Source of the DNA: an uncultured Alistipes sp.
GTDB taxonomy: Bacteria; Bacteroidota; Bacteroidia; Bacteroidales; Rikenellaceae
Assembly: GCA_905213895.1 (NCBI GenBank)
Contig: CAJMKE010000011.1
Coordinates: 36,003 to 100,002, forward strand
Direction: 5' to 3'
DNA length: 64,000 nucleotides
The translations under genes were made by a program, and so were the position numbers. The notes beneath the pieces are model-generated. The model made no database searches, was not told the origin of the DNA, and was given only the letters and a program-made list of their open reading frames with translations. Below are positions 19,293 through 28,337 of the stretch, piece by piece. Positions within the stretch are counted from its first letter, which is position 1, and each line of letters begins with the position of its first letter.

Positions 19293-20897
19293 ATGAAACA
19301 TTTGCTGGCGCGTATCGTCGCCATATCGTTGCTTTTTGCGGCATATTGCACGCAATCGGCATCTGCACAGACCAAGCAGGGCGACGACGCCGTACAGCAA
19401 TTGCGCAAACTCAATCAGATTTACCGCTATCTCAATGCCGCATACATAGACGAGGTGGAGATGTCGCCGCTTGTCGAGAAGGCTGTCGTGGCGATGTTGC
19501 AGGAACTCGACCCGCACTCGACGTACATATCCCCCGAGGAGATGAAATCCGTAAGCATCCAACTCGACGGGGAGTTCAGCGGTATCGGCATCGAATTCCG
19601 TGTGCTTCGCGACACTATCGTGGTAACCAACACCATAACCGGCGCACCTGCCGCCGATGTGGGCATTTTGCCGAATGACCGTATCGTCGCTATCGACGGC
19701 AAAAACGTGATAGGCATCAAGACTGCGGATGTTCCGAATCTTCTGCGCGGAAAGACGGGAACGAAAGTCGAGGTGGATGTTGCGCGCCGCGGATTCGGTG
19801 AGAGCCTGAAATTCGCAATCACTCGCGACAAAATCCCGATGCACACAATCGACGCGGCATATAAAGTCAACGATAATATCGGATATGTGAGAATCAACCG
19901 TTTCGGGCATACTACCTCACGTGAATTTGCGGAGGCGTTGAACAGGCTGGGCGGCGTTGGTTCATATATTATAGATTTGCGGGGGAACGGCGGCGGCATA
20001 ATGTCGGCAGCCGTCGAGATAGCCGAAAATTTCCTGCCGCTCGGAGCGACGATAGTCTCGACCGAGGGGCGCATGGTTCCGCACAGAAGCGTGAAAAGCC
20101 GCGTCAACGGCTCGTTGCAGCGCGAAAACGTGGTCGTGCTGATAGACGAAAGTTCGGCTTCGGCGAGCGAAATACTTGCGGGCGCGTTGCAGGACTGGGA
20201 CCGTGCCGTAATCATCGGTCGAAATAGTTTCGGCAAAGGGCTGGTGCAGCGTCAGTTCGAGTTGGACGACAATTCGGCTGTCAGGATTACCGTCGCGAAA
20301 TATCTTACGCCGAGCGGTCGGGCGATTCAGCGACCTTACGAAAAGGGACATCGCGACGAATATTACAAGTCGTACCGCGACAGGATTCTGCATCCCGATT
20401 CCGTCCGGCGCGATTCGGTGCCGCACAAAATCAACCACACCCTTGTTCGCAACCGCGAAATACCGGAGGGCGAAGGCATCGTTCCCGACATAGAAATCCC
20501 TGCCGATACGACGAAAGTTTCGCCATACATAATAGGCGTCGTCGGTAAGGGGCTGCTTCACGAGTATCTGTACGACTATCTCGGAAGCAATGCGGACAAG
20601 TTGTCGAAACAGTATCCCTCGTTCGGGCGGTTCGAACGCGATTTCGTCGTGGACGACCGCATGCTGTCCGAATTGTCGGACATCGCGAAACGCGCGGGAA
20701 TCGACATGACCGGCGCAGATGCGGCGTATACCGACGGATTTCTTCGCACGCAATTGAAGGCTTTGATTGCCAGACGCCTTTTTACTTCCGGCGAATACTA
20801 CCGAATCATAAACGATTGCGACGACAAGGTTTTCGCCCGTGCGGTCGAGGTTCTGTCCGACTGGGAGAACTCCGGAAAGCGGATTATCGGGCGATGA
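19293..20897 (+). CDS. S41 C-terminal processing peptidase (CtpA-like)
   Basis: A 534 aa exported protease. Signal peptide about 1-26, PDZ domain about 90-165, then the S41 core. The catalytic Ser is Ser290 in ESSASASEI and the general base is Lys315 in NSFGKGL, spaced as in D1P/CtpA. It acts in the periplasm on C-termini of envelope proteins. The C-terminal about 120 residues after the core are helical and of unknown role. Confidence 0.92.
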   Translation: MKHLLARIVAISLLFAAYCTQSASAQTKQGDDAVQQLRKLNQIYRYLNAAYIDEVEMSPLVEKAVVAMLQELDPHSTYISPEEMKSVSIQLDGEFSGIGIEFRVLRDTIVVTNTITGAPAADVGILPNDRIVAIDGKNVIGIKTADVPNLLRGKTGTKVEVDVARRGFGESLKFAITRDKIPMHTIDAAYKVNDNIGYVRINRFGHTTSREFAEALNRLGGVGSYIIDLRGNGGGIMSAAVEIAENFLPLGATIVSTEGRMVPHRSVKSRVNGSLQRENVVVLIDESSASASEILAGALQDWDRAVIIGRNSFGKGLVQRQFELDDNSAVRITVAKYLTPSGRAIQRPYEKGHRDEYYKSYRDRILHPDSVRRDSVPHKINHTLVRNREIPEGEGIVPDIEIPADTTKVSPYIIGVVGKGLLHEYLYDYLGSNADKLSKQYPSFGRFERDFVVDDRMLSELSDIAKRAGIDMTGADAAYTDGFLRTQLKALIARRLFTSGEYYRIINDCDDKVFARAVEVLSDWENSGKRIIGR

Positions 20898-20977
20898 CGC
20901 AAGATTTTCGGCTGAATCATTGTTTAATAACAAATTTTTCGTTATATTCGCATTATTAACCCAATAATAGTACGAAT

Positions 20978-21334
20978 ATGTCTACCCACACAACTCCCTA
21001 TTGCGAAGCCGAGGAATACGGCGACCAGATTCTTTCGAAAGCGGTGAAAGCCGGACGCAGAACCTATTTTTTCGATGTCAGGGCGACACGCGGCAACGAT
21101 TATTTCCTAACGATTACCGAGAGCCGCAAGAAAATCAACGGCGACGGAAGCGTCGGCTTCGACCGGCACAAGATATTCCTTTACAAGGAGGATTTTGCGA
21201 AATTTTCGTGCGGACTGTCGGAAGTCATCGAGTTCATAAAGCGCAACAAACCCGAATTTTTCGAACATCCCGCACCTTGCAAAAGCGCTGCGGCGAGCGA
21301 ATGCAATATCGATGAAGAGTTCAACAGACTTTGA
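20978..21334 (+). CDS. PUR-alpha-like nucleic-acid-binding protein (DUF3276)
   Basis: A 118 aa cytoplasmic protein with a single PUR-like repeat (TYFFDVRATRGNDYFLTITE ... KIFLYKEDFAKF). Bacterial members of this family are widespread in Bacteroidetes and are thought to bind RNA or single-stranded DNA as dimers. A -7-like TATATTCG lies about 27 nt before the ATG. The C-terminal tail (about 95-118) is polar and probably disordered. Confidence 0.88.
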   Translation: MSTHTTPYCEAEEYGDQILSKAVKAGRRTYFFDVRATRGNDYFLTITESRKKINGDGSVGFDRHKIFLYKEDFAKFSCGLSEVIEFIKRNKPEFFEHPAPCKSAAASECNIDEEFNRL

Positions 21335-21344
21335 TTTTTAATAT

Positions 21345-21746
21345 ATGAGGAAATTATTTTTGATTATTACAGCGCTGTTCGTTGCGACAAGTGTGCAGGC
21401 TCATAAGAAAGTGTATTGCCAGATTACGGTAACTTCTAAGATAGCCCAAAGCAAGATAAATATATCGATAGATTTCGGGCAGGAAAGCAAAACTTTCGAC
21501 AACGACACTCTCGTAGATGCGGAAGGAAAGCCGATAGAGTTCAATTCGCTTGTCGATGCGCTCAACTACCTGGGTGAACGGGGCTGGGATTTCGAGCAGG
21601 CATATCAGGTTTCGTCGAATCTTAAAGGAGAACCGCCGATGTGTCGTTATCTGCTATCCAAAGTCATCGACGGCGACGAATCCGAGAACGGTTTCGTTAC
21701 CAAATCGCAATACAAAGCGGCGCACAAAAATAAGCATAAGCAGTAA
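21345..21746 (+). CDS. Secreted protein of unknown function
   Basis: A 133 aa protein with a signal peptide (MRKLFLIITALFVATSVQA), a beta-rich mature part and a basic Lys/His-rich C-terminal tail. It contains ALNYLGERGWDFEQAYQVSS, a segment seen in small Bacteroidales exported proteins; no function is known to me. It begins 10 bp after the PUR-like gene and may be co-transcribed. Confidence 0.7.
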   Translation: MRKLFLIITALFVATSVQAHKKVYCQITVTSKIAQSKINISIDFGQESKTFDNDTLVDAEGKPIEFNSLVDALNYLGERGWDFEQAYQVSSNLKGEPPMCRYLLSKVIDGDESENGFVTKSQYKAAHKNKHKQ

Positions 21747-21780
21747 TATTTATATCGGGGAAAGTTCTCGCAAATCGATT

Positions 21781-21810
21781 TTGAAAATCGGCACGAACGC
21801 ACTACCTTTG
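21781..21810 (+). promoter_or_regulatory. Promoter of DedA-like gene, adjacent to ATG
   Basis: TTG (21781-21783) and TACCTTTG (21803-21810) are 19 nt apart. The -7 box ends 5 nt before the ATG at 21816, implying a leaderless or nearly leaderless mRNA. Confidence 0.55.
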
Positions 21811-21815
21811 CGGAT

Positions 21816-22424
21816 ATGAATTTCGTGAAAAGACTATACGACTGGATGCTCTCGTGGAGCGAATCGCGCTGGGGGGCGTTGGCTTTGTTCATATTCGCAT
21901 TTGCCGAATCTTCATTTTTCCCGATTCCGCCGGATGTGCTTCTGATTGCATTGTGCATCGGTGCGACGGCGAAATCGTTCCGCTTCGCCGCAATCTGTCT
22001 TGCAGGTTCGATTGTCGGAGCCATGGCGGGTTACGGCATCGGCTATTTCCTGTGGCAATCGCCGTCGGGAGAGTATACGGCATTGGCGAACTTCTTTTTC
22101 GACCATGTATTCTCGGTGGAATCGTTTGACAAGGTGTCGGAGTTGTACAACCGCTACAACTTCTGGATAATATTCACGGCTGGATTCACCCCGCTGCCCT
22201 ACAAACTGTTCACGATTACGGGAGGATTGTTCCATATCGATTTCGCGATGTTCATCATCGCGTCGATAGTTTCGCGGGGATTGCGTTTCTTCCTGTTCGC
22301 TGCATTGATATGGAAATTCGGCGGTCCGATAAAGACGTTCATAGACAAATATTTCAATATCCTTGCAATTCTGTTTACGGTGATTCTTATCGGCTCGTTT
22401 ATTCTGGTCGGCAAACTGGTTTAG
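21816..22424 (+). CDS. YqaA/DedA-type (VTT domain) membrane protein
   Basis: A 202 aa integral membrane protein with about five hydrophobic segments. The ESSFFPIPPDVLLIA loop and the FTPLPYKLFTITGG loop are typical of YqaA-type members of the DedA/VTT superfamily, which are implicated in lipid scrambling or membrane homeostasis. It is followed 4 bp later by aroE. Confidence 0.87.
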   Translation: MNFVKRLYDWMLSWSESRWGALALFIFAFAESSFFPIPPDVLLIALCIGATAKSFRFAAICLAGSIVGAMAGYGIGYFLWQSPSGEYTALANFFFDHVFSVESFDKVSELYNRYNFWIIFTAGFTPLPYKLFTITGGLFHIDFAMFIIASIVSRGLRFFLFAALIWKFGGPIKTFIDKYFNILAILFTVILIGSFILVGKLV

Positions 22425-22428
22425 TGCA

Positions 22429-23151
22429 ATGAAACGTTTCGGGCTTATCGGATATCCTCTGATTCACTCGTTTTCCGCCAATTATTTCAACGAGAAGTTC
22501 AGCCGCAAGCGGATAGATGCCGAATATTCGCTGCTGGAAATGGCGTCGATTGGGGAACTCGGGAATAAGGTCCGAGACCTTACGGGATTCAACGTTACCA
22601 TACCGTACAAAAAGGCGGTAATACCCTATCTCGCACAAATCTCCGACGAGGCGCGCGCTATCGGTGCGGTAAACTGCGTGAAGGTCGATTCCGAAGGCGG
22701 ACTGCACGGATACAATACCGATGTGGAGGGAATCCGCGCGACGCTGGCGCAATGCGGCGACCTCTCGGGGGCGAAAGCCATTGTACTCGGCAGCGGCGGT
22801 GCGGCAGCGGCGGTAAAGTTCGTACTGAAAGAGGCGGGCATAGATTTTCTGACGGTATCGCGCAGCAGCGACCGCGGAAACTGCACGTACTCGGATTTGA
22901 CAACAGATATTATCCGCGAACACCGTCTGATTGTCAATACCACCCCGCTCGGCATGTATCCCGAAACCGATGCGATGCCCGACATGCCCTATTCGGCATT
23001 GATGGACGGACACATCCTGTTCGACCTTATCTACAATCCGGAGCAGACACGATTCCTGCAAGAAGGCGCGTCGAGAGGCGCACGCACGTTCAACGGACGC
23101 GAGATGTTCGTCCGTCAGGCGGAGGCGTCGTGGCGAATCTGGAATCAGTGA
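22429..23151 (+). CDS. aroE: Shikimate dehydrogenase
   Basis: A 240 aa enzyme that reduces 3-dehydroshikimate to shikimate with NADPH in the chorismate pathway. The substrate-binding IHSFSANYFNEKF, NVTIPYKK (catalytic Lys) and NTDVEG (catalytic Asp) are present, followed by the Rossmann motif VLGSGGAAAAV. It is somewhat shorter than the about 270 aa E. coli enzyme. Its 3' end overlaps the convergent DUF2007 gene by 7 bp. Confidence 0.93.
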   Translation: MKRFGLIGYPLIHSFSANYFNEKFSRKRIDAEYSLLEMASIGELGNKVRDLTGFNVTIPYKKAVIPYLAQISDEARAIGAVNCVKVDSEGGLHGYNTDVEGIRATLAQCGDLSGAKAIVLGSGGAAAAVKFVLKEAGIDFLTVSRSSDRGNCTYSDLTTDIIREHRLIVNTTPLGMYPETDAMPDMPYSALMDGHILFDLIYNPEQTRFLQEGASRGARTFNGREMFVRQAEASWRIWNQ

Positions 23152-23354
23152 TTCAGTCTCAACACCTTTTCGGCGTGCGCGGCTTCGTCACGGCGAACGA
23201 GCAGTTGCGCCGGAATCACACCCAGATAGATGTCGGATGTGTATTCGTTGTATATCTCCGAATAGATTCCCGCATCGGTCAGTGCGCTTTTCGCCGTTTC
23301 CGCCTCCATCGACGTGGAATACTCGGCGATTACCGTCAAATCGTTATCCTGCAT
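23145..23354 (-). CDS. DUF2007-like small protein
   Basis: A 69 aa protein with a ferredoxin-like alpha/beta pattern (VIAEYSTSMEAETAKSALTD, then LLVRRDEAAHAEKVL). It matches the DUF2007 putative signal-transducing family by pattern; no reaction is known. It is convergent with aroE, with a 7 bp overlap. Confidence 0.75.
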   Translation of the reverse strand: MQDNDLTVIAEYSTSMEAETAKSALTDAGIYSEIYNEYTSDIYLGVIPAQLLVRRDEAAHAEKVLRLNH

Positions 23355-23427
23355 GGCGTTCCGAATTAAATTGTGTTTTTGTTGAAAACTTGCAACTCTC
23401 TTGCCGTAAAAGCACGGAAAAATTACG

Positions 23428-23435
23428 TATATTTG
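23428..23435 (+). promoter_or_regulatory. -7 box of dnaE
   Basis: TATATTTG, a perfect -7 element, ends 22 nt before the dnaE ATG. TTG at 23401 is a possible -33 element but at long spacing (24 nt). Confidence 0.5.
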
Positions 23436-23457
23436 TCGAAGATAAGTTTTTTACAAA

Positions 23458-26400
23458 ATGCACGATTTCGTCCATCTTCACGTACATACCCAGTACTCTA
23501 TCCTTGACGGTCAGGCGAGCATACCGCGGCTCGTGGACAAGGCGATTGCCGACGGCATGAGGGGCATCGCCATTACCGACCACGGCAACATGTTCGGAAT
23601 AAAGGAGTTCTGGAACTATGTCGGCAAGGTGAACGACAAGAAGTACAAGAAGTTGAAAGAGATGAAGGCTCTCGCGGCATCGCTGGATGCGCTGCGCGCC
23701 GAGCAGCCCGACATCACCGGCTATCTCGACCGCCTTAAAGCGCAGGCGGAGTTGCTGAAAAAGCAGGTCGAGGACAAGAACAATACTAATCCCGAAGCGG
23801 AAAAGGAACTCGCCGGCGTAACCGCCCGCATCGCGGAGGTCGAGAGCATGGAGAAGGAGTTCGGCTGCGACCCCGACATCGCCCGCGAAAAGGTTGCCGC
23901 CGAGGAGGCGAAGCCAGACTTCAAGGCGATTATCGGATGCGAGGTATATGTCGCCCGCAACGGACTGAACGTCAAGAATTCCAAGGAAGACCAGAGCGGT
24001 TATCACCTTATATTGCTTGCGAAAAACCAGGTCGGCTATCACAACCTGATAAAAATCGTGTCGAAGGCGTGGACCGACGGTTTCTATATGCGTCCGCGTA
24101 CCGACCATGCCGAACTCGAAAAGTATCACGAAGGCATTATCTGCTGCTCGGCATGTTTGGGCGGCGAGATTCCGAAACTGATAACGGCAGGACAGATAGA
24201 AGCCGCGGAACAGAGCATATTGTGGCACAAGAATCTGTTCGGCGACGACTATTATCTCGAATTGCAGTTGCACAAGGCGACTGTCGAACGTGCCAACCAC
24301 GAAGCCTACGAGATGCAGTTGGTCGTGAACAAGCACCTCGTGGAATTCTCGAAGAAACACGGCATAAAACTGGTATGTACCAATGACGTACACTTCGTGG
24401 ACGAAGACGATGCCGAAGCGCACGACCGATTGATATGTCTTAACACGGGACGCGATTTGGACGACCCGAAACGAATGCTTTACTCCAAGCAGGAGTGGAT
24501 GAAGACCCGTGCGGAGATGAACGCCGTATTCGCCGACTATCCGGAGGCACTGACGAATACGGTCGATATATGCGATTCCGTCGAGAGTTACACGATAAAC
24601 CATGCTCCTATCATGCCGACTTTCGGTATTCCGGAGGAGTTCGGAACCGAGGAGGAGTATCGCAAACGTTTGACGGAAAAGGATTTGTTCGACGAATTTA
24701 CGCAGGACGAAAACGGCAATGTCGTGGTCAGCGAGGAGGAGGCGAACAAGAAAATCGCGAAACTGGGCGGATACGACAAACTGTACCGTATCAAACTCGA
24801 AGCCGACTATCTCGCGAAACTTACGATGGACGGCGCGAAGAAGCGTTACGGCGACCCGCTTTCGGACGAGGTGGCGGAGCGGCTGAAATTCGAGTTGCAC
24901 GTGATGAAGACCATGGGTTTCCCGGGATATTTCCTTATCGTGCAGGACTTCATTTCGGCGGCGCGCAACGAACTCGACGTCTGGGTAGGACCTGGTCGTG
25001 GTTCGGCGGCGGGTTCGGCAGTGGCATATTGTCTGGGAATCACCCAAATCGACCCTATCGCCTACGACTTGCTGTTCGAGCGATTTCTCAATCCCGACCG
25101 AATCTCGCTGCCCGATATCGATATCGATTTCGATGACGACGGTCGCGGACGGGTACTCGACTGGGTTACGAAAAAATACGGCAAGGAGAAGGTTGCCCAC
25201 ATCATCACCTACGGTACGATGGCGACGAAAATGGTTCTCAAAGATGTCGCCCGCGTACAGAAACTGCCGCTGTCGGAGTCGGACAGACTGTGCAAACTCG
25301 TTCCCGACAGAATCGCAGACCCGAAGGATAAGGAAAAGACGCTGAAAATCAATCTTACGAACGTCATCAATGCCGTTCCGGAGATGCAGGAGGCGGAAAA
25401 TTCGGACAATCCGATTCTGCGCGATACCATAAAGTATGCCCGCAAACTCGAAGGCAACGTGCGCGGCACGGGCGTACACGCCTGCGGAACCATCATCTGC
25501 CGCGACGACATTACCGACTGGGTGCCGGTAAGTACCGCCGACGACAAGGAGACGGGGCAGAAGATGCTCGTCACGCAGTACGAGGGTTCGGTAATCGAGG
25601 ATACGGGACTGATTAAGATGGACTTTCTCGGATTGAAGAACCTTTCGATTCTGAAAGATGCTGTCGAGAATATCCGTCGGACGAAGGGAATAGAGATAGA
25701 CATCGACCATGTGCCGATTGACGACCCGAAGACATACAAACTTTACAGCGACGGTCGCACCGTAGGTACGTTCCAGTTCGAGTCCATCGGAATGCAGCGT
25801 TATTTGCGCGAACTGAAACCTTCGACGTTCGAAGACCTTATCGCGATGAACGCGCTGTACCGTCCGGGTCCTATGGATTATATTCCGGACTTTATCGACC
25901 GCAAGCACGGGCGCAAGCCTATCGAGTACGATATTCCGGTGATGGAGAAGTATCTGAAAGATACTTACGGAATTACCGTCTATCAGGAGCAGGTCATGCT
26001 CCTGTCGCGTCTGCTCGCCAATTTCACCCGAGGCGAATCCGACACGCTGCGTAAGGCGATGGGTAAGAAGATTAAGGCGAAACTGGACGAGTTGCGTCCC
26101 AAATTCATTTCGGGCGGCGTCAAGAACGGGCATAACAAGGAGGTTCTCGAAAAGATTTGGCGCGACTGGGAGAAGTTCGCCTCGTATGCGTTCAACAAAT
26201 CCCATGCGACGTGCTATTCGTGGGTGGCTTATCAGACCGCATACCTGAAAGCCAACTACCCTTCCGAATACATGGCGGCATTGCTCAGCCGAAACCTCAA
26301 TAACATAGAGTCGCTGACGGTCTATATGGGCGAATGCAAGAATATGGGCATCAACGTACTCAGTCCCGACATCAACGAATCGATGCTCTACTTCTCCTCC

Positions 26401-27444
26401 AACAAGGACGGCGACGTGCGGTTCGGGCTTGCCGCGATAAAGGGCGTCGGCGAGGCTGCGGTAATGTCCATAATCGCCGAACGCGACAAGAACGGGCGGT
26501 TCAAGGATATATACGATTTCATGGAGCGCATCAACTTCACCGTAATAAACCGCAAGTGTCTCGAAAATATCGCCTATGCGGGCGGATTCGATTCGATTAT
26601 CGATTTCTCGCGCTGCAAGTTCTTCGCATCCGACATGCGCGATTCGTCGGCAGCGAATGCTGGTGTGTTCCTCGATTTGCTGGTGCGTTACGGTCAGCGC
26701 GTGCAAACAGAGAAAAGCAATGCCCAGCAGAGCCTTTTCGGCGGCGATTCGGGCAGTGTGGATATTCAGCGACCTACGGCACCGGTATGCGAGGAGTGGA
26801 ACAAACTGGAACTGCTCAACAAGGAGAAAGAGGTTATCGGACTCTACCTGTCGTCGCATCCGCTCGACGAATACAAGGCGATTATCGACAATATGTGCAA
26901 CGGGCAACTCTCCGACCTTAAACATCTGAACGAGCATGAGGGGCAGGAAATCGTCGTGGCGGGAGTGGTTACCGACACAGCCAATCTGACGACCAAGACC
27001 GGACAGCCGTTCGGAAAATTCAAATTGGAGGATTACAGCGGCGAACACGATTTCAATCTGTTCCGTAAAGATTATGAGATATTTCGCCCCATGATGTTCA
27101 AGGAATACTTTTTGCTCGTTCGCGGTCGTGTCCAGCCCCGACCGTACAAGGACCAGCAGGTGTTGGAATACAAAATCACGTCGATACAGCAACTGCATGA
27201 GGTGCGCGAAAATATAAAGGAGGTTTGCATAAGCATCCCGGTCGAGGCGGTTTGCCGCGAATTTATCGACGACATGACTGCGGCGGTCAAGAAATCGAAG
27301 GGCAAAAGCGTTCTGAAAGTGGTTCTGTGCGACATGAAAGACGGGGTTACGCTCAACATGTTCTCACGCAAGTACAAAGTGGCTCTGACGAAAGAACTGA
27401 TAAACTTTATCGATGTAAACGAACTGAAATATACTATAAGTTAA
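23458..27444 (+). CDS. dnaE: DNA polymerase III alpha subunit
   Basis: A 1328 aa replicative polymerase, longer than the 1160 aa E. coli enzyme. The N-terminal PHP domain (FVHLHVHTQYS; ITDHGNMFG) is interrupted by a charged helical insert at about residues 60-153. The catalytic palm Asp residues are in PDIDIDFDDDGRG near residue 550. Helix-hairpin-helix, an OB-fold (about 1165-1245) and a C-terminal tau-binding-like tail follow. It has its own promoter and is followed 27 bp later by thioredoxin. Confidence 0.96.
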   Translation: MHDFVHLHVHTQYSILDGQASIPRLVDKAIADGMRGIAITDHGNMFGIKEFWNYVGKVNDKKYKKLKEMKALAASLDALRAEQPDITGYLDRLKAQAELLKKQVEDKNNTNPEAEKELAGVTARIAEVESMEKEFGCDPDIAREKVAAEEAKPDFKAIIGCEVYVARNGLNVKNSKEDQSGYHLILLAKNQVGYHNLIKIVSKAWTDGFYMRPRTDHAELEKYHEGIICCSACLGGEIPKLITAGQIEAAEQSILWHKNLFGDDYYLELQLHKATVERANHEAYEMQLVVNKHLVEFSKKHGIKLVCTNDVHFVDEDDAEAHDRLICLNTGRDLDDPKRMLYSKQEWMKTRAEMNAVFADYPEALTNTVDICDSVESYTINHAPIMPTFGIPEEFGTEEEYRKRLTEKDLFDEFTQDENGNVVVSEEEANKKIAKLGGYDKLYRIKLEADYLAKLTMDGAKKRYGDPLSDEVAERLKFELHVMKTMGFPGYFLIVQDFISAARNELDVWVGPGRGSAAGSAVAYCLGITQIDPIAYDLLFERFLNPDRISLPDIDIDFDDDGRGRVLDWVTKKYGKEKVAHIITYGTMATKMVLKDVARVQKLPLSESDRLCKLVPDRIADPKDKEKTLKINLTNVINAVPEMQEAENSDNPILRDTIKYARKLEGNVRGTGVHACGTIICRDDITDWVPVSTADDKETGQKMLVTQYEGSVIEDTGLIKMDFLGLKNLSILKDAVENIRRTKGIEIDIDHVPIDDPKTYKLYSDGRTVGTFQFESIGMQRYLRELKPSTFEDLIAMNALYRPGPMDYIPDFIDRKHGRKPIEYDIPVMEKYLKDTYGITVYQEQVMLLSRLLANFTRGESDTLRKAMGKKIKAKLDELRPKFISGGVKNGHNKEVLEKIWRDWEKFASYAFNKSHATCYSWVAYQTAYLKANYPSEYMAALLSRNLNNIESLTVYMGECKNMGINVLSPDINESMLYFSSNKDGDVRFGLAAIKGVGEAAVMSIIAERDKNGRFKDIYDFMERINFTVINRKCLENIAYAGGFDSIIDFSRCKFFASDMRDSSAANAGVFLDLLVRYGQRVQTEKSNAQQSLFGGDSGSVDIQRPTAPVCEEWNKLELLNKEKEVIGLYLSSHPLDEYKAIIDNMCNGQLSDLKHLNEHEGQEIVVAGVVTDTANLTTKTGQPFGKFKLEDYSGEHDFNLFRKDYEIFRPMMFKEYFLLVRGRVQPRPYKDQQVLEYKITSIQQLHEVRENIKEVCISIPVEAVCREFIDDMTAAVKKSKGKSVLKVVLCDMKDGVTLNMFSRKYKVALTKELINFIDVNELKYTIS

Positions 27445-27471
27445 ATTTATAAACAACTAATAAACAATATT

Positions 27472-27786
27472 ATGGCAATAGTAATCAATAACGGGAATTT
27501 CGAGGCTCTGAAAGGCGATTCCAAACCGTTGGTAATCGATTTCTGGGCAGAGTGGTGCGGTCCGTGCCGCATGGTTTCGCCAATCGTGGACGAATTGGCG
27601 GCAGAGTATGAGGGAAAGGTGAATATCGGCAAATGCGACGTGGACAGCAATGACGACATCGTCGCTTCGTTCCGTATCCGCAATATACCTACGCTCATCT
27701 TCTTCAAGAACGGCGAGCAGGTGGACAAGCATGTAGGCGCAATCTCCAAAAGCGACCTGAAAGCGAAAATCGACGCGCTGCTGTAA
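27472..27786 (+). CDS. trxA: Thioredoxin
   Basis: A 104 aa cytoplasmic dithiol oxidoreductase with the WCGPC active site (Cys29 and Cys32) and the cis-Pro in RNIPTLIFF. Length and fold pattern are standard. It lies 27 bp after dnaE and before a strong terminator. Confidence 0.96.
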   Translation: MAIVINNGNFEALKGDSKPLVIDFWAEWCGPCRMVSPIVDELAAEYEGKVNIGKCDVDSNDDIVASFRIRNIPTLIFFKNGEQVDKHVGAISKSDLKAKIDALL

Positions 27787-27811
27787 CAGCAATCTAAACG
27801 GATTGATAATC

Positions 27812-27845
27812 AAAACGGTTGTCCTTATGCGGGACAACCGTTTTT
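27812..27845 (+). terminator. Strong terminator after trxA
   Basis: Perfect 13 bp stem AAAACGGTTGTCC / GGACAACCGTTTT with a T-run. Confidence 0.88.
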
Positions 27846-27861
27846 GTATGGAGGCACACGT

Positions 27862-28128
27862 TTATTTTGATACGGGTTTGCTTCCGTCGGCAACCTTCTC
27901 GCGCAGTTTGTCTGTCGCATGATTGCCGTAATCCTTCGCTTTATCGCCACACTTCGATTTGGTGTCCGACGTCAGATGTTTAGTGTCCGAACCATAAGCC
28001 GCTTTCACCTCCTGCTCGCGCTTCCGGTGTTCTGCCGGTGTCGGGGCGGTAGCATTCTTTATCAATTCATCGGTCTTCTCCTTGAAATTCTCCTCGCAGG
28101 CATCGCAAGTAAATTCAGTATTTTTCAT
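27862..28128 (-). CDS. Small hydrophilic LEA-like protein
   Basis: An 88 aa protein with no hydrophobic segment and a high content of Lys, Glu, Asp, Ala and Thr. It begins with a CDACEE Cys pair and continues with an alternating charged stretch such as DKAKDYGNHATDKLREKVAD that resembles LEA/hydrophilin repeats. No catalytic motif is visible. A role as a desiccation/stress protectant is a guess from composition. It is monocistronic, between the trxA terminator and a repeat region. Confidence 0.6.
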   Translation of the reverse strand: MKNTEFTCDACEENFKEKTDELIKNATAPTPAEHRKREQEVKAAYGSDTKHLTSDTKSKCGDKAKDYGNHATDKLREKVADGSKPVSK

Positions 28129-28197
28129 AGTCTCGAAAATTTAATATGTCTTTTCACCGATGCAAAATGCGTACAAAACAGAATCGGTGGCACTATT

Positions 28198-28246
28198 AGT
28201 CTTAAAGTCTTTAAGGTCGTTAAAGTCTTTAAGGACTTTAAGTCAA
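28198..28246. repeat. TTAAAGTC-type palindromic repeat, copy 2 (longest)
   Basis: Tandem units CTTAAAGTCTTTAAGG, GTTAAAGTCTTTAAGG and ACTTTAAG. The same core is found at 9832-9871 and 63608-63648. It sits between a LEA-like gene and the htpG terminator. Confidence 0.75.
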
Positions 28247-28289
28247 ATTTTGAGACGGTATCGGAACGGACTTATATCAGACAAAAAAT

Positions 28290-28317
28290 AAGCCGTCCAT
28301 AAAAATATGGACGGCTT
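28290..28317 (-). terminator. Terminator of htpG
   Basis: Perfect 11 bp stem AAGCCGTCCAT / ATGGACGGCTT; the minus strand continues into ATTTTTTGT, a good U-tract. Confidence 0.85.
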
Positions 28318-28337
28318 GTTTAAGCAATGAAACTACC

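Noticed and set aside
23344..27198. 1284 aa open frame on the minus strand
   Set aside because: It is fully antisense to dnaE, has no family motifs, and the codon bias of dnaE leaves few reverse stops.
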